NCBI GenBank assembly: GCA_900319375.1 | Contig: ONOI01000001.1 | Coordinates: forward strand, 89,745-153,744 | Reading direction: 5' to 3' | Source: an uncultured Bacteroidales bacterium | Lineage (GTDB): Bacteria > Bacteroidota > Bacteroidia > Bacteroidales > UBA932 | Length of the DNA: 64,000 nucleotides | Shown here: piece after piece, positions 27,635 through 37,248 of the stretch | Position numbering within the stretch: position 1 is the first letter of the stretch | How the letters are laid out: the number at the start of each line of letters is the position of its first letter | Notes under the pieces: generated by a model | Seen by the model: the letters and a program-made list of their open reading frames with translations, nothing else | Database searches by the model: none | Told to the model about the DNA's origin: nothing | Made by a program: the position numbers and the translations under genes

Positions 27635-28414
27635 TTAAAAATTGATTGTCGGATCTTTCTCGATAAAATCAAAGGTAGACAGCTGCTCAGCATGTCCGCG
27701 ACGGACAACAACCGTAAGCTCGTAGTGAGCCGATTTGGCGCGGTCGGCGGTGTGGACTGCCCAACCATTACGGTCGAGATAGACCCCGCGGCCGCCCGCG
27801 TTGATCATAGGCTCGATACAGATGACCATTCCGTCTACGAGATGCGGACCATGGCCCCTTCTTCCGTAATTCGGAATTCCGGGCTGTTCGTGCATCTCCT
27901 TTCCGAGACCGTGGCCTTCCAGCTCACGGACTACGGAGAAACCGAATGATTCGGCATACGACTGCACCGCGTATCCGATGTCGCCGACCCTGCCGCCTGC
28001 CACAGCCGCCTCTATTCCTTTGTAAAGCGAGGCCTTGGTAACATCAAGGAGCTTGCGGGTCTTCGCATCCACCTCCCCTACCGGGAAAGTGTATGCGGAG
28101 TCACCGTTGTACCCCTTGTATAAGGTACCGCAGTCTACGCTCACGACATCGCCCTCCTTGAGGACATAGTCCGACGGAAAACCGTGGACGACGACGTCGT
28201 TGACCGAAAGACAGAGAGCTGCGGGAAAACCTTCGAAACCGAGGAAACTGGGAATCGCGCCGTGGTCGCGGATGAAGGTCTCAGCCACCCTATTCAACTC
28301 TAAGGTTGTCACACCTGGGGCAACTATTTTACCGACCTCAGCCAGCGTCTTTGAGACAAGAATTGCGTTCTCTCTCAAAAGCTCGATCTCTTCTTCAGTC
28401 TTAGGCTTAACCAT
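27635..28414 (-). CDS. map: Methionine aminopeptidase, type I
   Basis: The 259-residue cytoplasmic enzyme removes the initiator Met from new proteins. The pita-bread fold is recognisable, with metal ligands in VSVDCGTLYKGYNGD (two Asp), the His of GHGLGKEMHEQP and the Glu residues of CIEPMIN and HYELT. No N-terminal zinc-finger extension is present. It lies between secY and infA, its standard place in this phylum. Confidence 0.97.
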   Translation of the reverse strand: MVKPKTEEEIELLRENAILVSKTLAEVGKIVAPGVTTLELNRVAETFIRDHGAIPSFLGFEGFPAALCLSVNDVVVHGFPSDYVLKEGDVVSVDCGTLYKGYNGDSAYTFPVGEVDAKTRKLLDVTKASLYKGIEAAVAGGRVGDIGYAVQSYAESFGFSVVRELEGHGLGKEMHEQPGIPNYGRRGHGPHLVDGMVICIEPMINAGGRGVYLDRNGWAVHTADRAKSAHYELTVVVRRGHAEQLSTFDFIEKDPTINF

Positions 28415-28438
28415 CTTTCCTTTGTGTTTTTCAAAGAA

Positions 28439-29773
28439 CTACATGCCCGAGCGACCGCTGAGACGACCGGTCTTCATCAGACCGTCGTAGTGGCGCATGA
28501 GCAGATAACCTTCAACCTGCTGCAGTGTGTCGAGGACAACGCCCACAAGAATCAGAAGCGAAGTACCGCCGTAGAAGCTTGCGAACGAGTTCGAAACTCC
28601 GAAGATCATTGCAAGAGCGGGAAGGATCGCGATGAAAGCCAGAGCGATAGAACCGGGGAGAGTAACCCTCGACATAATGGAGTCGAGATACTCAACGGTC
28701 TTCTTGCCGGGCTTCACACCGGGGATGAATCCGCCGTTGCGCTTCATGTCTTCTGCCATCATAGTCGGGTTGACCGTAACGGCTGTGTAGAAGTACGTGA
28801 AGATGATAACCATCAGGGCGAACAGGAAGTTGTACCAGAATCCGGTGTAGTTACCAAGGGTCGCAGCGAGTCCACGTGTTGCGTCCCAACGCGAGAAGAG
28901 GATAGGGAAGAGCATCAGCGCCTGGGCGAAGATGATAGGCATAACGCCGGCTGCGTTGATCTTCAGAGGGATGTACTGGCGTACACCGCCGTACTGACGG
29001 TTTCCGATAACTCTCTTGGCGTACTGTACGGGAACCTTGCGGACTGCCTGTACGAGTGCGATAGCTGCAACGATAACAAAGAACCAGATAACCAGTTCGA
29101 TGATGAGCAGAATCACACCGCCGTTTGTAGTGGTAACCTTCTCAGTGATTTCGGCCATGAGTGCGTAAGGGAGGCGGGCTACGATACCGATCATAATGAT
29201 GATGGAGATACCGTTACCGATACCGCGATCGGTAATACGCTCGCCAAGCCACATCACGAACATCGAGCCCGACATCAGGATGAGGGTGGATACAAGGTTG
29301 AACACGAAGCCGCTCCATCCGAGGTTGCGGACTGCTACGAAGGCCTCTGCAGGAATCTGAGAGTGGATCGAAGCGAGGTACGCGGGGGCCTGGATGCAGA
29401 TGACGATGATCGTGAGGACACGGGTCATCTGGTTCATCTTCTTACGTCCGCTTTCACCCTCCATCTGGAGTTTGCGGAAATAAGGAACGAACACTCCGAG
29501 AAGCTGGATGACGATGGATGCCGAGATGTAAGGCATCACACCCAATGCAAAGATAGAGGCGTTGCCGAAGGCACCTCCCGAGAACATGTTCAGGAGTCCT
29601 ACGAGACCCTGATTGGAGTTGCTCTGGAGAGTTGCCAGCATCGATGCATCGATACCCGGAAGCACAATGAAGCAACCGAGACGATACACCAGAAGGAGGG
29701 CGACCGTATAGACGATCCTCTTACGCAGCTCCTCAATCTTGAAGATGTTCTTTATTGTCTCTATGAACTTCAT
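28439..29773 (-). CDS. secY: Protein translocase subunit SecY
   Basis: The 444-residue inner-membrane protein has 10 predicted spans, with signature GIDASMLATL (plug region), MSGGAFGNASIFALGVMPYI split around residue 65-80, and the cytoplasmic loops KRNGGFIPGVKPG and DTLQQVEGYLL. It forms the Sec channel for secreted and membrane proteins. It follows rplO by 8 bp. Confidence 0.98.
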   Translation of the reverse strand: MKFIETIKNIFKIEELRKRIVYTVALLLVYRLGCFIVLPGIDASMLATLQSNSNQGLVGLLNMFSGGAFGNASIFALGVMPYISASIVIQLLGVFVPYFRKLQMEGESGRKKMNQMTRVLTIIVICIQAPAYLASIHSQIPAEAFVAVRNLGWSGFVFNLVSTLILMSGSMFVMWLGERITDRGIGNGISIIIMIGIVARLPYALMAEITEKVTTTNGGVILLIIELVIWFFVIVAAIALVQAVRKVPVQYAKRVIGNRQYGGVRQYIPLKINAAGVMPIIFAQALMLFPILFSRWDATRGLAATLGNYTGFWYNFLFALMVIIFTYFYTAVTVNPTMMAEDMKRNGGFIPGVKPGKKTVEYLDSIMSRVTLPGSIALAFIAILPALAMIFGVSNSFASFYGGTSLLILVGVVLDTLQQVEGYLLMRHYDGLMKTGRLSGRSGM

Positions 29774-29781
29774 TGTTGTAA

Positions 29782-30231
29782 TTATTCAGCTACGACTGCC
29801 TTACCGCCGGCAGCCTCGATTTTGGTGATAGCGGACTTTGAGAAAGCGTCTGCGGTTACTGTAACAGCAGCCTTGATTTCTCCGTTTCCGAGCACCTTGA
29901 TAAGATCGTTCTTGCCGGCGAAGCCTGCCGCCTTGATGTCGTCCACACCGATCTCGGTGAGGTTGAACTTCTGGGCGATGGTCTCAAGAGTCGCTACGTT
30001 GACAGCTTTGTACTCAACGCGGGTAGGGTTCTTGAAACCGAACTTCGGCATACGCCTCTGGAGGGGCATCTGGCCACCTTCAAAGCCGATCTTGTGGGAG
30101 AAACCGGAACGAGATCCGGCGCCGTTCATACCACGGGTCGAAGTGCCGCCGCGTCCTGAACCTTCTCCACGACCGATTCTTTTCCTTGTTTTTGTCGATC
30201 CCTTAGCGGGTGTCAAATTTTCAAGTTTCAT
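29782..30231 (-). CDS. rplO: 50S ribosomal protein L15
   Basis: The 149-residue protein has the Gly/Arg-rich N-terminus RKRIGRGEGSGRGGTSTRG, then GFEGGQMPLQRRMPKFGF, diagnostic for L15. An AAGGAGG at 30240-30246 stands 8 nt before the ATG, one of several such sites inside this operon. L15 binds 23S rRNA late in assembly. Confidence 0.98.
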   Translation of the reverse strand: MKLENLTPAKGSTKTRKRIGRGEGSGRGGTSTRGMNGAGSRSGFSHKIGFEGGQMPLQRRMPKFGFKNPTRVEYKAVNVATLETIAQKFNLTEIGVDDIKAAGFAGKNDLIKVLGNGEIKAAVTVTADAFSKSAITKIEAAGGKAVVAE

Positions 30232-30244
30232 TTCTCAGTCCTCC

Positions 30245-30439
30245 TTACTTTTTCTTGGATTTGACTTCTTCAACCTTTACGAGATGAGCGACTTTCTGGA
30301 TCTGACCCCTTGCAACGGGAGTATCCTCGATCTCGACGGTCTGATTAAGCTTGCGGATGCCAAGGCAGCGCAGGTTAGCGATCTGCCTCTTGGTCTCTCC
30401 GTTCTTGCTGATAACCTGGGTTACTTTAATCTTAGCCAT
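30245..30439 (-). CDS. rpmD: 50S ribosomal protein L30
   Basis: The L30 reading frame can start at ATG 30454 or 30439. The second is preferred because MAKIKVTQV is the family start and a GGAGG lies 8 nt before it. The 64-residue product contains NLRCLGIRKLNQTVEIED, typical of L30. It lies between rpsE and rplO. Confidence 0.95.
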   Translation of the reverse strand: MAKIKVTQVISKNGETKRQIANLRCLGIRKLNQTVEIEDTPVARGQIQKVAHLVKVEEVKSKKK

Positions 30440-30456
30440 ATTCTTATCCTCCATGA

Positions 30457-30975
30457 TTAACCGTTAAACACTTTGGACATAGGAATACCGCGAAGACCGG
30501 CAACCGTATAGGCATCCCTCATCTCGGTCAGAGCTGCTACAGTGGCCTTGATAAGGTTGTGGGGGTTGGAAGAGCCCTTCGACTTTGCGAGGACGTTCTG
30601 TACGCCTGCGCTCTCGAAGACAGCACGCATAGCACCACCGGCCTTAACACCGGTACCGGGAGCTGCGGGCTTCATGAAGACGCGTGCTCCACCATAGCGG
30701 GCTTCCTGCTCGTGGGGGATGGTCTTGTTGATGACCGGAACCTTCACGAGGTTCTTCTTCGCATCCTCGGTAGCCTTCGCGATAGCGGAGGTAACTTCGT
30801 TTGCCTTGCCCAGACCATAACCAACTACGCCGTTCTCATCTCCCACTACCACGATAGCGGCAAAGCGGAAGTGACGACCACCCTTGGTCACCTTGGTAAC
30901 CCTCTGGATGGCGACAAGCCTGTCCTTAAGCTCAAGGTCAGACGTCTTTACTCTTTTAACATTTGTATTTGCCAT
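30457..30975 (-). CDS. rpsE: 30S ribosomal protein S5
   Basis: The 172-residue protein has the double-stranded-RNA-binding S5 N-domain (about 10-75, [21 protein letters not shown]) and the C-domain with [20 protein letters not shown]5 contributes to decoding accuracy and mRNA unwinding. It lies between rplR and rpmD. Confidence 0.98.
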   Translation of the reverse strand: MANTNVKRVKTSDLELKDRLVAIQRVTKVTKGGRHFRFAAIVVVGDENGVVGYGLGKANEVTSAIAKATEDAKKNLVKVPVINKTIPHEQEARYGGARVFMKPAAPGTGVKAGGAMRAVFESAGVQNVLAKSKGSSNPHNLIKATVAALTEMRDAYTVAGLRGIPMSKVFNG

Positions 30976-30986
30976 AGTCTGTACTG

Positions 30987-31349
30987 TTAGAATACGAGGC
31001 CGCCTTCACGGGCAGCGTCTGCCAAACTTTTAACCCTTCCATGGTAGAGGTAACCTCCACGGTCGAAGCAGACCGTCTTGATACCTGCTGCGAGAGCGCG
31101 CTCTGCGACTGCCTTTCCGACGATCGCTGCGGCCTCGATACCATTCTTGCCCTTGCACTCTACTGCGAGAGCCTTGTCATTTGAAGAAGCAGCTACAAGA
31201 GTTCTGCCCTGCTCGTCATCAATTACCTGTGCGTAGATAGCCTTGTTGCTCCTGAATACGGCAAGACGGGGCTTTTCTGCAGTTCCGCTGACGTGTTTGC
31301 GAATACGGTAATGAATCCTTCTTCTTCTTTCAATTCTATTCAATGCCAT
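30987..31349 (-). CDS. rplR: 50S ribosomal protein L18
   Basis: The 120-residue protein starts [19 protein letters not shown] and ends [24 protein letters not shown], both L18 blocks. It binds 5S rRNA in the central protuberance. It lies 14 bp after rplF and 11 bp before rpsE. Confidence 0.98.
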   Translation of the reverse strand: MALNRIERRRRIHYRIRKHVSGTAEKPRLAVFRSNKAIYAQVIDDEQGRTLVAASSNDKALAVECKGKNGIEAAAIVGKAVAERALAAGIKTVCFDRGGYLYHGRVKSLADAAREGGLVF

Positions 31350-31363
31350 AATTCAATCTCCTA

Positions 31364-31927
31364 TTATTTAGCGGCTGCAGTCTTACCAGCTTTGCGACGA
31401 AGCTGCTCACCAACGAACTTAATACCTTTACCCTTGTAAGGTTCGGGCTTACGGAATGAACGGATCTTGGCTGCCACCTGGCCCACAAGCTGCTTATCGC
31501 AGCTCTTGAGGACGAGCTTAGGATTTTCTCCCTTCTTGACTTCGGGAATCTCTGCTGTGACCTCCTTGGGAAGCTGGAGCTGAATTTCGTGAGAGTAACC
31601 GAGAGAGAACTGAAGAATGTTGTTGCCGAGGCTTGCGACACGGTAACCAACACCGACGAGTTCCTGACGGATAGTGAACTGCTCGCTGACGCCAACCACC
31701 ATGTTGTGGACGAGGGCACGGTAAAGGCCGTGCATCGAACGGTGACGAGGCTGGTCTGTCGGGCGGGCAAACTTGATCTGATTGTCCTCGATGGAAACGG
31801 TGATGTCCGGATCTACTTTCTGGGACATCTCGCCATGAGGTCCTTTAACCTTCACTACGTTGCCGGGGAGCAGCTCAGCTGTTACTCCGGTCGGAAGGCT
31901 TACAGGCAATTTACCAATTCGTGACAT
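31364..31927 (-). CDS. rplF: 50S ribosomal protein L6
   Basis: The 187-residue protein has two L6 repeats; the block PEPYKGKGIKFVGEQLRRKAGK near the C-terminus is characteristic. L6 lies close to the sarcin-ricin loop and factor-binding site. It lies between rpsH and rplR. Confidence 0.98.
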   Translation of the reverse strand: MSRIGKLPVSLPTGVTAELLPGNVVKVKGPHGEMSQKVDPDITVSIEDNQIKFARPTDQPRHRSMHGLYRALVHNMVVGVSEQFTIRQELVGVGYRVASLGNNILQFSLGYSHEIQLQLPKEVTAEIPEVKKGENPKLVLKSCDKQLVGQVAAKIRSFRKPEPYKGKGIKFVGEQLRRKAGKTAAAK

Positions 31928-31948
31928 TATTTATAATAAGTTTAAATA

Positions 31949-32344
31949 TTAATATACGTAGCAAATAACCTCTCCGCCGACGCCAAGTTCCTTGGCTTCT
32001 TTGTCGGTGATGATGCCCTTGGAGGTCGAGAGGATTGCGATTCCGAGGCCGTTGAGGACGCGGGGAAGGTTCTCGGCGTCTGTGTACTTCCTAAGACCAG
32101 GGGTAGACACGCGGTCAATTCCCTTGATGGCGGCTGCCTTAGTCTGAGGATGATACTTCAGAGCGATCTTGATAGTATTCTGCGGCTGAGCCTCAACTAC
32201 CTTGTAGGAGAGGATGTAGCCTTTCTCAAAAAGGATCTGGGTCATGGCGACCTTCATCTTAGAGGAAGGGATCTCCACGACTTTCTTTCCTGCCATGTAG
32301 GCGTTGCGGATCCTGGTGAGATAATCTGCAATGGGATCTGTCAT
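31949..32344 (-). CDS. rpsH: 30S ribosomal protein S8
   Basis: The 131-residue protein starts [20 protein letters not shown] and ends [13 protein letters not shown]8 binds helix 21 of 16S rRNA and in Escherichia coli represses the spc operon through a site near rplE; no equivalent structure was recognised here. Confidence 0.98.
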   Translation of the reverse strand: MTDPIADYLTRIRNAYMAGKKVVEIPSSKMKVAMTQILFEKGYILSYKVVEAQPQNTIKIALKYHPQTKAAAIKGIDRVSTPGLRKYTDAENLPRVLNGLGIAILSTSKGIITDKEAKELGVGGEVICYVY

Positions 32345-32364
32345 ATCTGTTTACTTTTTAATTT

Positions 32365-32634
32365 CTACCAACTTGCCTTCTTGACGCCGGGGATGAGGCC
32401 GTTAGCGGCCATCTCACGGAACTGGATACGGCTGAGACCGAACGCTCTCATATATCCCTTCGGACGGCCGGTGAGGCTGCAACGGTTGTGCAGACGGACG
32501 GGCGACGCATTCTTAGGGAGCTTGTCGAGGGCGGCATAGTCGCCGGCTTCCTTCAGAGCCTTTCTCTTCTCGGCATACTTGGCAACGAGCTTTGCGCGCT
32601 TTACTTCGCGGGCTTTCATTGATTCTTTTGCCAT
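32365..32634 (-). CDS. rpsN: 30S ribosomal protein S14, long C-minus form
   Basis: The 89-residue protein is the long form without the zinc CxxC pairs; [19 protein letters not shown] and the terminal KKASW are diagnostic. S14 acts in late assembly of the small-subunit head. It lies 5 bp after rplE. Confidence 0.98.
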   Translation of the reverse strand: MAKESMKAREVKRAKLVAKYAEKRKALKEAGDYAALDKLPKNASPVRLHNRCSLTGRPKGYMRAFGLSRIQFREMAANGLIPGVKKASW

Positions 32635-32639
32635 AATCT

Positions 32640-33236
32640 TTAGTTGTTATGTTTCTTGAAAGGAATGCCGAAACCTGCGAGAAGTGCGTGGCACTCTTCG
32701 TCTGTCCTGGCGGTTGTTACGAATGTGATCTCAAGACCGTGGATGCGCGGGTTCTTGTCGATATCGATTTCGGGGAAGATGATCTGCTCCTTGATACCGA
32801 GGGTGTAGTTTCCGCGGCCGTCCATATTCTCGGCGACACCGTTGAAGTCACGGATACGAGGGAGAACAACACGGACGAGCTTCTCGAGGAACTCATACAT
32901 CTTGACGTCACGGAGGGTGACCTTCACGCCGACGGGCATGCCCTTACGGAGCTTGAAGTTCGAGATGTCTTTCCTTGAGGTGGTGATGAGGGCCTTCTGG
33001 CCGGTGATGAGTGAAAGTTCTGCTGCAGCTTCCTCGACAACCTTGCGGTCCTGAGTTCCTTCGCCGACACCTTCGTTGATGGTGATCTTGACGAGTTTAG
33101 GGCACTGCATTACAGTCGAGTAATTGAACTGCTTCACGAGAGAATCTACGATCTGCTCCTTGTAAACCTTCTTGAGGGTGGGAACGTAGCCTGCAGGGAG
33201 TACCTGAGCCTCAGCTGCTTTATTTGTCTTTGCCAT
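32640..33236 (-). CDS. rplE: 50S ribosomal protein L5
   Basis: The 198-residue protein has an N-terminal extension of roughly 15 residues before the L5 core, with [31 protein letters not shown] and a [17 protein letters not shown] block. L5 binds 5S rRNA and the P-site tRNA elbow. It lies 2 bp after rplX. Confidence 0.98.
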   Translation of the reverse strand: MAKTNKAAEAQVLPAGYVPTLKKVYKEQIVDSLVKQFNYSTVMQCPKLVKITINEGVGEGTQDRKVVEEAAAELSLITGQKALITTSRKDISNFKLRKGMPVGVKVTLRDVKMYEFLEKLVRVVLPRIRDFNGVAENMDGRGNYTLGIKEQIIFPEIDIDKNPRIHGLEITFVTTARTDEECHALLAGFGIPFKKHNN

Positions 33237-33238
33237 AA

Positions 33239-33556
33239 TTACTTGATCTCCTCTCCTGATTTTTTAGCATAACGGACCTTCTTGCCGTCCACGACCTTGT
33301 AACCTACGCGGGTAGCGGTGTTGCTCTTAGGGTCGATGAGCGAGAGGTTTGAAACATGAATGGGGGCCTCTTTCTTGATGATACCACCCTGAGGGGCCTT
33401 TGAATTCGGTTTGGTGTGCTTGCTGACGAGGTTTACTCCTTCAACGATAGCACGGTTGTCGGCGGGAGCGACGGAGAGGACCTTACCGGTCTTACCCTTA
33501 TCATTTCCGGCGATGACGATGACGTTGTCACCTTTCTTGATGCGTAATTTGTTCAT
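33239..33556 (-). CDS. rplX: 50S ribosomal protein L24
   Basis: The KOW-motif protein has [21 protein letters not shown] near its N-terminus. Start ATG 33556 ([10 protein letters not shown]) fits the family better than the upstream in-frame ATG 33565, which adds three residues. L24 initiates assembly of the large subunit near the tunnel exit. Confidence 0.96.
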   Translation of the reverse strand: MNKLRIKKGDNVIVIAGNDKGKTGKVLSVAPADNRAIVEGVNLVSKHTKPNSKAPQGGIIKKEAPIHVSNLSLIDPKSNTATRVGYKVVDGKKVRYAKKSGEEIK

Positions 33557-33568
33557 GGTGCTCATTTG

Positions 33569-33934
33569 TTAAAGGACCTCGGGGGCCAATGAAACGATTT
33601 TCATATAGTTCTCGCGGAGCTCCCTGGCGACGGGGCCAAAGATACGGGTACCGCGGAGCTCGCCTGCGTTGTTGAGAAGGACGCATGCGTTCTCGTCGAA
33701 GCGGATGTATGAACCGTCAACCCTGCGGATCTCTTTCTTGGTGCGTACTACTACAGCCTTCGAAACTGTACCCTTCTTGGCATCACTGCCAGGGATAGCA
33801 CTCTTGATCGACACGACAATCTGATCTCCGACTGTCGCATAACGGTGGTGTGTTCCTCCAAGAACGCGGATGCAAAGAACTTCCTTCGCACCGCTGTTGT
33901 CGGCCACCTGTAAACGTGTTTCCTGCTGTATCAT
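33569..33934 (-). CDS. rplN: 50S ribosomal protein L14
   Basis: The 121-residue protein starts [19 protein letters not shown] and contains [16 protein letters not shown] and [13 protein letters not shown], typical of L14, which forms intersubunit bridges. It lies 2 bp after rpsQ. Confidence 0.98.
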   Translation of the reverse strand: MIQQETRLQVADNSGAKEVLCIRVLGGTHHRYATVGDQIVVSIKSAIPGSDAKKGTVSKAVVVRTKKEIRRVDGSYIRFDENACVLLNNAGELRGTRIFGPVARELRENYMKIVSLAPEVL

Positions 33935-33936
33935 AA

Positions 33937-34191
33937 TTACTTAGCCTTTTCTACGATTTCAACTAATCTCCAATTCTTAGTCTTGCTCAGAGGACGGGTC
34001 TCCATGATGCGGACGGTATCACCCTCACCGCACTCGTTCTTTTCGTCCTGAGCGACGAATTTGGTGGTCTTCTTTACGAACTTTCCGTACATAGGATGCT
34101 TCTCCTTACGCTCGACGGCGACGACGATCGTCTTGTCCATCTTGGCGCTGACCACTACTCCTGTTCTTTCCTTACGAAGATTTCTTTCCAT
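33937..34191 (-). CDS. rpsQ: 30S ribosomal protein S17
   Basis: The 84-residue OB-fold protein has [20 protein letters not shown] and [21 protein letters not shown], both S17 blocks. It lies 2 bp after rpmC. Confidence 0.98.
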   Translation of the reverse strand: MERNLRKERTGVVVSAKMDKTIVVAVERKEKHPMYGKFVKKTTKFVAQDEKNECGEGDTVRIMETRPLSKTKNWRLVEIVEKAK

Positions 34192-34193
34192 AA

Positions 34194-34388
34194 TTAGTTC
34201 TGTTTTTCTTTTTCAGCAAGGATAGTGATCATAAGAGCGATATCCCTTCTGGTCTTCTGAAACTTAGATGTGTCCTCCAGGGGAGAAATGGCGTGGTTGA
34301 TCTTCATCTGGTCGAGGTTTGACTTCTCGACTGCAATACGGTCGCGCAGGTCTGCTACAGACATTTCGCGTGCTTCTGCTGCTTTCAT
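34194..34388 (-). CDS. rpmC: 50S ribosomal protein L29
   Basis: The 64-residue helical hairpin protein contains [21 protein letters not shown]. An AGGAG at 34394-34398 lies 5 nt before the ATG. L29 is near the exit tunnel. It lies 16 bp after rplP. Confidence 0.97.
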   Translation of the reverse strand: MKAAEAREMSVADLRDRIAVEKSNLDQMKINHAISPLEDTSKFQKTRRDIALMITILAEKEKQN

Positions 34389-34404
34389 CTTGTCTCCTGG
34401 TTAA

Positions 34405-34824
34405 TTATTCAACATAGTCCCTGCGGACGATAAACTTAGTCGCAACGGGGAGCTTGTTGGCTGCGAGCCTCATAGCTTCCTTTGCAACTGCGAGCGACAC
34501 GCCCTCAGCCTCGAAAAGAATACGGCCGGGGGTGATAGGGGCTACGAATCCGTAAGGATCGCCCTTACCTTTACCCATACGGGTATCGAGAGGCTTCTTG
34601 GTGACAGGCTTGACAGGGAATACCCTGATCCAGATCTGGCCTTCACGGTTCATATAACGCGAAATAGCCTGACGTGCAGCCTCAATCTGCTGGGCTGTAA
34701 GCCAGCAGTTCTCAAGGGTCTTAATGCCGAAAGAACCGAAGGCGAGCTGGTTTCCTCTCTGGGCCATTCCCTTCATACGGTTCTTCTGTTCCCTTCTGAA
34801 TTTGGTTCTTTTTGGTTGTAACAT
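34405..34824 (-). CDS. rplP: 50S ribosomal protein L16
   Basis: The 139-residue protein starts [19 protein letters not shown] and includes [17 protein letters not shown] and [20 protein letters not shown]16 helps position the A-site tRNA. Normally rplP directly follows rpsC; here rpsC is 20 kb away and rplP heads the transcript, with its own canonical promoter 48 nt upstream. Confidence 0.98.
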   Translation of the reverse strand: MLQPKRTKFRREQKNRMKGMAQRGNQLAFGSFGIKTLENCWLTAQQIEAARQAISRYMNREGQIWIRVFPVKPVTKKPLDTRMGKGKGDPYGFVAPITPGRILFEAEGVSLAVAKEAMRLAANKLPVATKFIVRRDYVE

Positions 34825-34872
34825 TGCTATATTACTTTAAATAATTTGTTTCGTCTCTTGCAAAAAGGGCTG

Positions 34873-34903
34873 CAAATTTAACACTATTTCTCGGATCTGC
34901 AAA
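34873..34903 (-). promoter_or_regulatory. Promoter of the rplP-rplQ ribosomal operon
   Basis: The minus strand reads TTTG (34903-34900), 19 nt, TAAATTTG (34880-34873), an exact match to the Bacteroidota housekeeping promoter. The predicted start is about 34866, giving a leader of roughly 42 nt before rplP. It lies in the 254-bp gap between rplP and the DUF4294 gene; the remainder of that gap is AT-rich and holds only the divergent promoter. Confidence 0.85.
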
Positions 34904-35028
34904 TTATTTTTTAAAAATTTTCGACACAAAATTCGAATACTTAACTCCCGTATTTTGGGCGAGTTGCTAAAAAGCCTCAAAAAAAGTTTGCGAACTTTTC
35001 GACGCGATTTTGCATCTATAATCGGAAC

Positions 35029-35059
35029 TTTGGCTCGAAATGTGATTTATGTATATTTG
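35029..35059 (+). promoter_or_regulatory. Promoter of the DUF4294 gene
   Basis: TTTG at 35029-35032, 19 nt, TATATTTG at 35052-35059, an exact consensus match. The predicted start near 35066 leaves about 13 nt before ATG 35079. Confidence 0.85.
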
Positions 35060-35078
35060 CAATCGAACTGAAATCAGT

Positions 35079-35741
35079 ATGAAACGGGTTCTTCTATCCC
35101 TGATGGTTTTACTGTGTCTCGGCGTACCTACCGAGGCTCAGGAAGGCGTTCAGACCCACGAGCCCGATGTTGAATATTGGGACTATATCTCCCCCAGTTC
35201 CGTTACCGGCCGCCGCAAGCGAACTCGCAAGGAGCGCAGGGAATGGCGCAGACATTACCGCCTGGTCTACAATTTCAACAAGGTATACCCCTACGCTCTG
35301 GTCGGCCGAAAGCTGATGAATCAGGTAGACAGTACTATCGCCGCAGACCATCTCGACAAGGGCGTACGCGCGCGCTACATAAATGATGTAGAAAAAGAGC
35401 TTCTCAGACTCTTTGAAAAGGATATAAGGAATACTACCATCACCCAGGGCTTCCTGCTGGTCAGGCTGGTCGACCGCGAATGCGGACACACCGTCTACGA
35501 CATAATCAAAGACTATGAGGGCGGATTTGCCGCCGGCTTCTGGAATCTGGTCGGAAAACTATTCGACCAGGATCTGAAATCCCACTACGACCCCGAAGGG
35601 GTGGATAAAGACACCGAAGAACTGATCCGCGTCTGGGAGAGCGGAGCCTGGGATGAGTTCTATTGGGAGATTTTCGGGAAATACCCGGAAAAGACGGTGA
35701 TCGCTACTGACCGACTCTCAACGACTGCCCGTCAAAAATAA
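35079..35741 (+). CDS. DUF4294 protein, secreted
   Basis: ATG 35079 is chosen for its signal peptide (KRVLLSLMVLLCLGVPTEAQ) and the promoter just upstream. The 220-residue protein has a basic region (GRRKRTRKERREWRRHYRLV), then VYPYAL, ELLRLFEKDIRNTTITQG and QDLKSHYDPEGVDKDTEELI, the conserved blocks of DUF4294, a Bacteroidota family of unknown function. The product is likely periplasmic. Its 3' end overlaps the 3' end of lpxH on the other strand by 38 bp, so the two genes are convergent. Confidence 0.85.
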   Translation: MKRVLLSLMVLLCLGVPTEAQEGVQTHEPDVEYWDYISPSSVTGRRKRTRKERREWRRHYRLVYNFNKVYPYALVGRKLMNQVDSTIAADHLDKGVRARYINDVEKELLRLFEKDIRNTTITQGFLLVRLVDRECGHTVYDIIKDYEGGFAAGFWNLVGKLFDQDLKSHYDPEGVDKDTEELIRVWESGAWDEFYWEIFGKYPEKTVIATDRLSTTARQK

Positions 35742-36438
35742 GGCAGGGTGTTCCGCCCTTAAGCCAGGTATCCATTACGAATAACTCGCTGCCGTCCGAC
35801 AAGGTCTGGCGGGCTTCGACGTGGAAATGACCGAAGATGAAAAAGTCTGCCTTACGGCCGGCGGCAATCTCGTCTTCCGCGAAACGGACCAGCGGCTCGT
35901 CGGCTCCCTTCCACTCGTAGGGGGTGTGGGTATAGCGGTTGCGGGTTGAGCAGCGGGTGGCTAAACTGAACGCGAGGCGAGGATGGAGCGCGCTGAAAAG
36001 CGCCTGGCAGAAGCGGCTCTTGAACACCCTCATCATAAAACGGTAGCCGCGGGTCGCGTCCTTAAGGCCGTCTCCATGGCCAAGGCAGAAGCGGCGCCCG
36101 CCGATCTCGGTATAGAACGGCTGCTCGATCTTTCGCATTCCCAGCGACTCGAAGTAACCGTAACACCAGACGTCGTGGTTGCCGGGCATGAACCAGACCT
36201 CGACCCCGTGGTCCATCAGGTCGATGAGCTGAGCGATCGCGCGGACCCCCTCTTTAGGAACTACGTCGCGATATTCGTACCAGAAGTCCCAGATATCGCC
36301 GAGAAGGTAAAGGGCTTTCGCCTCGCGCGGTAGACTCTTCAGCCAGAGGACGAAGCGCTCCTCGCGCTCTTTCGGATCCGCGGTAGTCAGCCCGAGGTGG
36401 ACATCAGACGTAAAAAATACCTTCGTGCGCTCCATCAT
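35704..36438 (-). CDS. lpxH: UDP-2,3-diacylglucosamine pyrophosphatase-like metallophosphatase (LpxH type)
   Basis: The 244-residue calcineurin-like phosphoesterase has the metal-binding blocks FFTSDVHLG, LLGDIWDFWYEY, MPGNHDVW, CLGHGDG and FGHFHVEA. LpxH cleaves UDP-diacylglucosamine to lipid X in lipid A synthesis; DIWDFW is typical of that subfamily. The start is ATG 36438, overlapping the uppP stop (TAATG), with ATG 36435 as an alternative. It is the last gene of the ftsX-DUF3098-uppP run, an envelope-synthesis operon, and is convergent with DUF4294. Confidence 0.85.
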   Translation of the reverse strand: MMERTKVFFTSDVHLGLTTADPKEREERFVLWLKSLPREAKALYLLGDIWDFWYEYRDVVPKEGVRAIAQLIDLMDHGVEVWFMPGNHDVWCYGYFESLGMRKIEQPFYTEIGGRRFCLGHGDGLKDATRGYRFMMRVFKSRFCQALFSALHPRLAFSLATRCSTRNRYTHTPYEWKGADEPLVRFAEDEIAAGRKADFFIFGHFHVEARQTLSDGSELFVMDTWLKGGTPCLIFDGQSLRVGQ

Positions 36439-37247
36439 TAGAAGATCTGGGTAAGGATTACGATAAAGCCTACGATTACGCAGTAAAGCGCGAACCATTT
36501 AAGCTGGGCTTTCTTGACGAGGGCGATCATGGCCTTGCAGGCGAAAAGGCCGGTGATGAAGGCGGAGATGAAGCCGAGCGCCAGCGGCAGGGCCCCGACC
36601 GTAGAGGCGGCAAGCTCGCCGCCCACTATCGAGAGGAACATCTCCCCGAGGATGGGGATGATGACCATCAGGAACGAGAACTGGGCGACCACTTCCCTCT
36701 TCACTCCGGCGATAAGACCGGTTGAGATAGTCGCGCCGCTGCGCGACAGGCCCGGGAGGACAGCGAACGCCTGCCCGATGCCGATTACCAGTGCCTGCCA
36801 GAACGAGAGCCCGTTTCGGGCAGCGTTCTCCCCCTCCCGGGCCTTCGCCTTCGCCGCGGCATCCGAGAAGTACAGCAGAACTGAGGTTATAAGCAGCGAA
36901 CCGCCTACTACCCAGAGCGAAGAGAACAGCTCTTCGACCTTGTCCTTGAAGAACAGGCCCACTATCATAACGGGTATGGTTCCTACCAGTATCTTGCAGA
37001 TGTAGTCAGTCTCGTCGTTGTACTTAAACTTGAAAAGACCGGAGAACAACTGTACTATAGACTTCCAGAACACTACTATAGTAGCCAGAACGGTAGCCGC
37101 GTGGACGGTAACCTCGAACATAAGGTCTTCCGACGCCTCGACTCCGAGAAGTTCCCTGAAGATAGCGAGATGTCCGCTGCTGCTGACGGGGAGAAACTCC
37201 GTCAGGCCCTGAACTATTCCAAGAATAATTGCCTGCAACCAGTCCAT
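36438..37247 (-). CDS. uppP: Undecaprenyl-diphosphate phosphatase
   Basis: The 269-residue membrane protein (BacA family) starts at ATG 37247, directly after the DUF3098 stop. It has about 8 spans and both family motifs: GLTEFLPVSSSGH near the N-terminus and PGLSRSGATIS in the middle. It regenerates the undecaprenyl carrier lipid used for peptidoglycan and O-antigen. The ftsX-DUF3098-uppP order is a conserved Bacteroidota arrangement. Confidence 0.96.
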   Translation of the reverse strand: MDWLQAIILGIVQGLTEFLPVSSSGHLAIFRELLGVEASEDLMFEVTVHAATVLATIVVFWKSIVQLFSGLFKFKYNDETDYICKILVGTIPVMIVGLFFKDKVEELFSSLWVVGGSLLITSVLLYFSDAAAKAKAREGENAARNGLSFWQALVIGIGQAFAVLPGLSRSGATISTGLIAGVKREVVAQFSFLMVIIPILGEMFLSIVGGELAASTVGALPLALGFISAFITGLFACKAMIALVKKAQLKWFALYCVIVGFIVILTQIF

Positions 37248-37248
37248 A

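Noticed and set aside
28424-30460. Plus-strand open frame of 678 codons
   Set aside because: It is antisense to secY, rplO and rpmD, which are certain, and its product is Asp/His/Glu-rich with no family resemblance.
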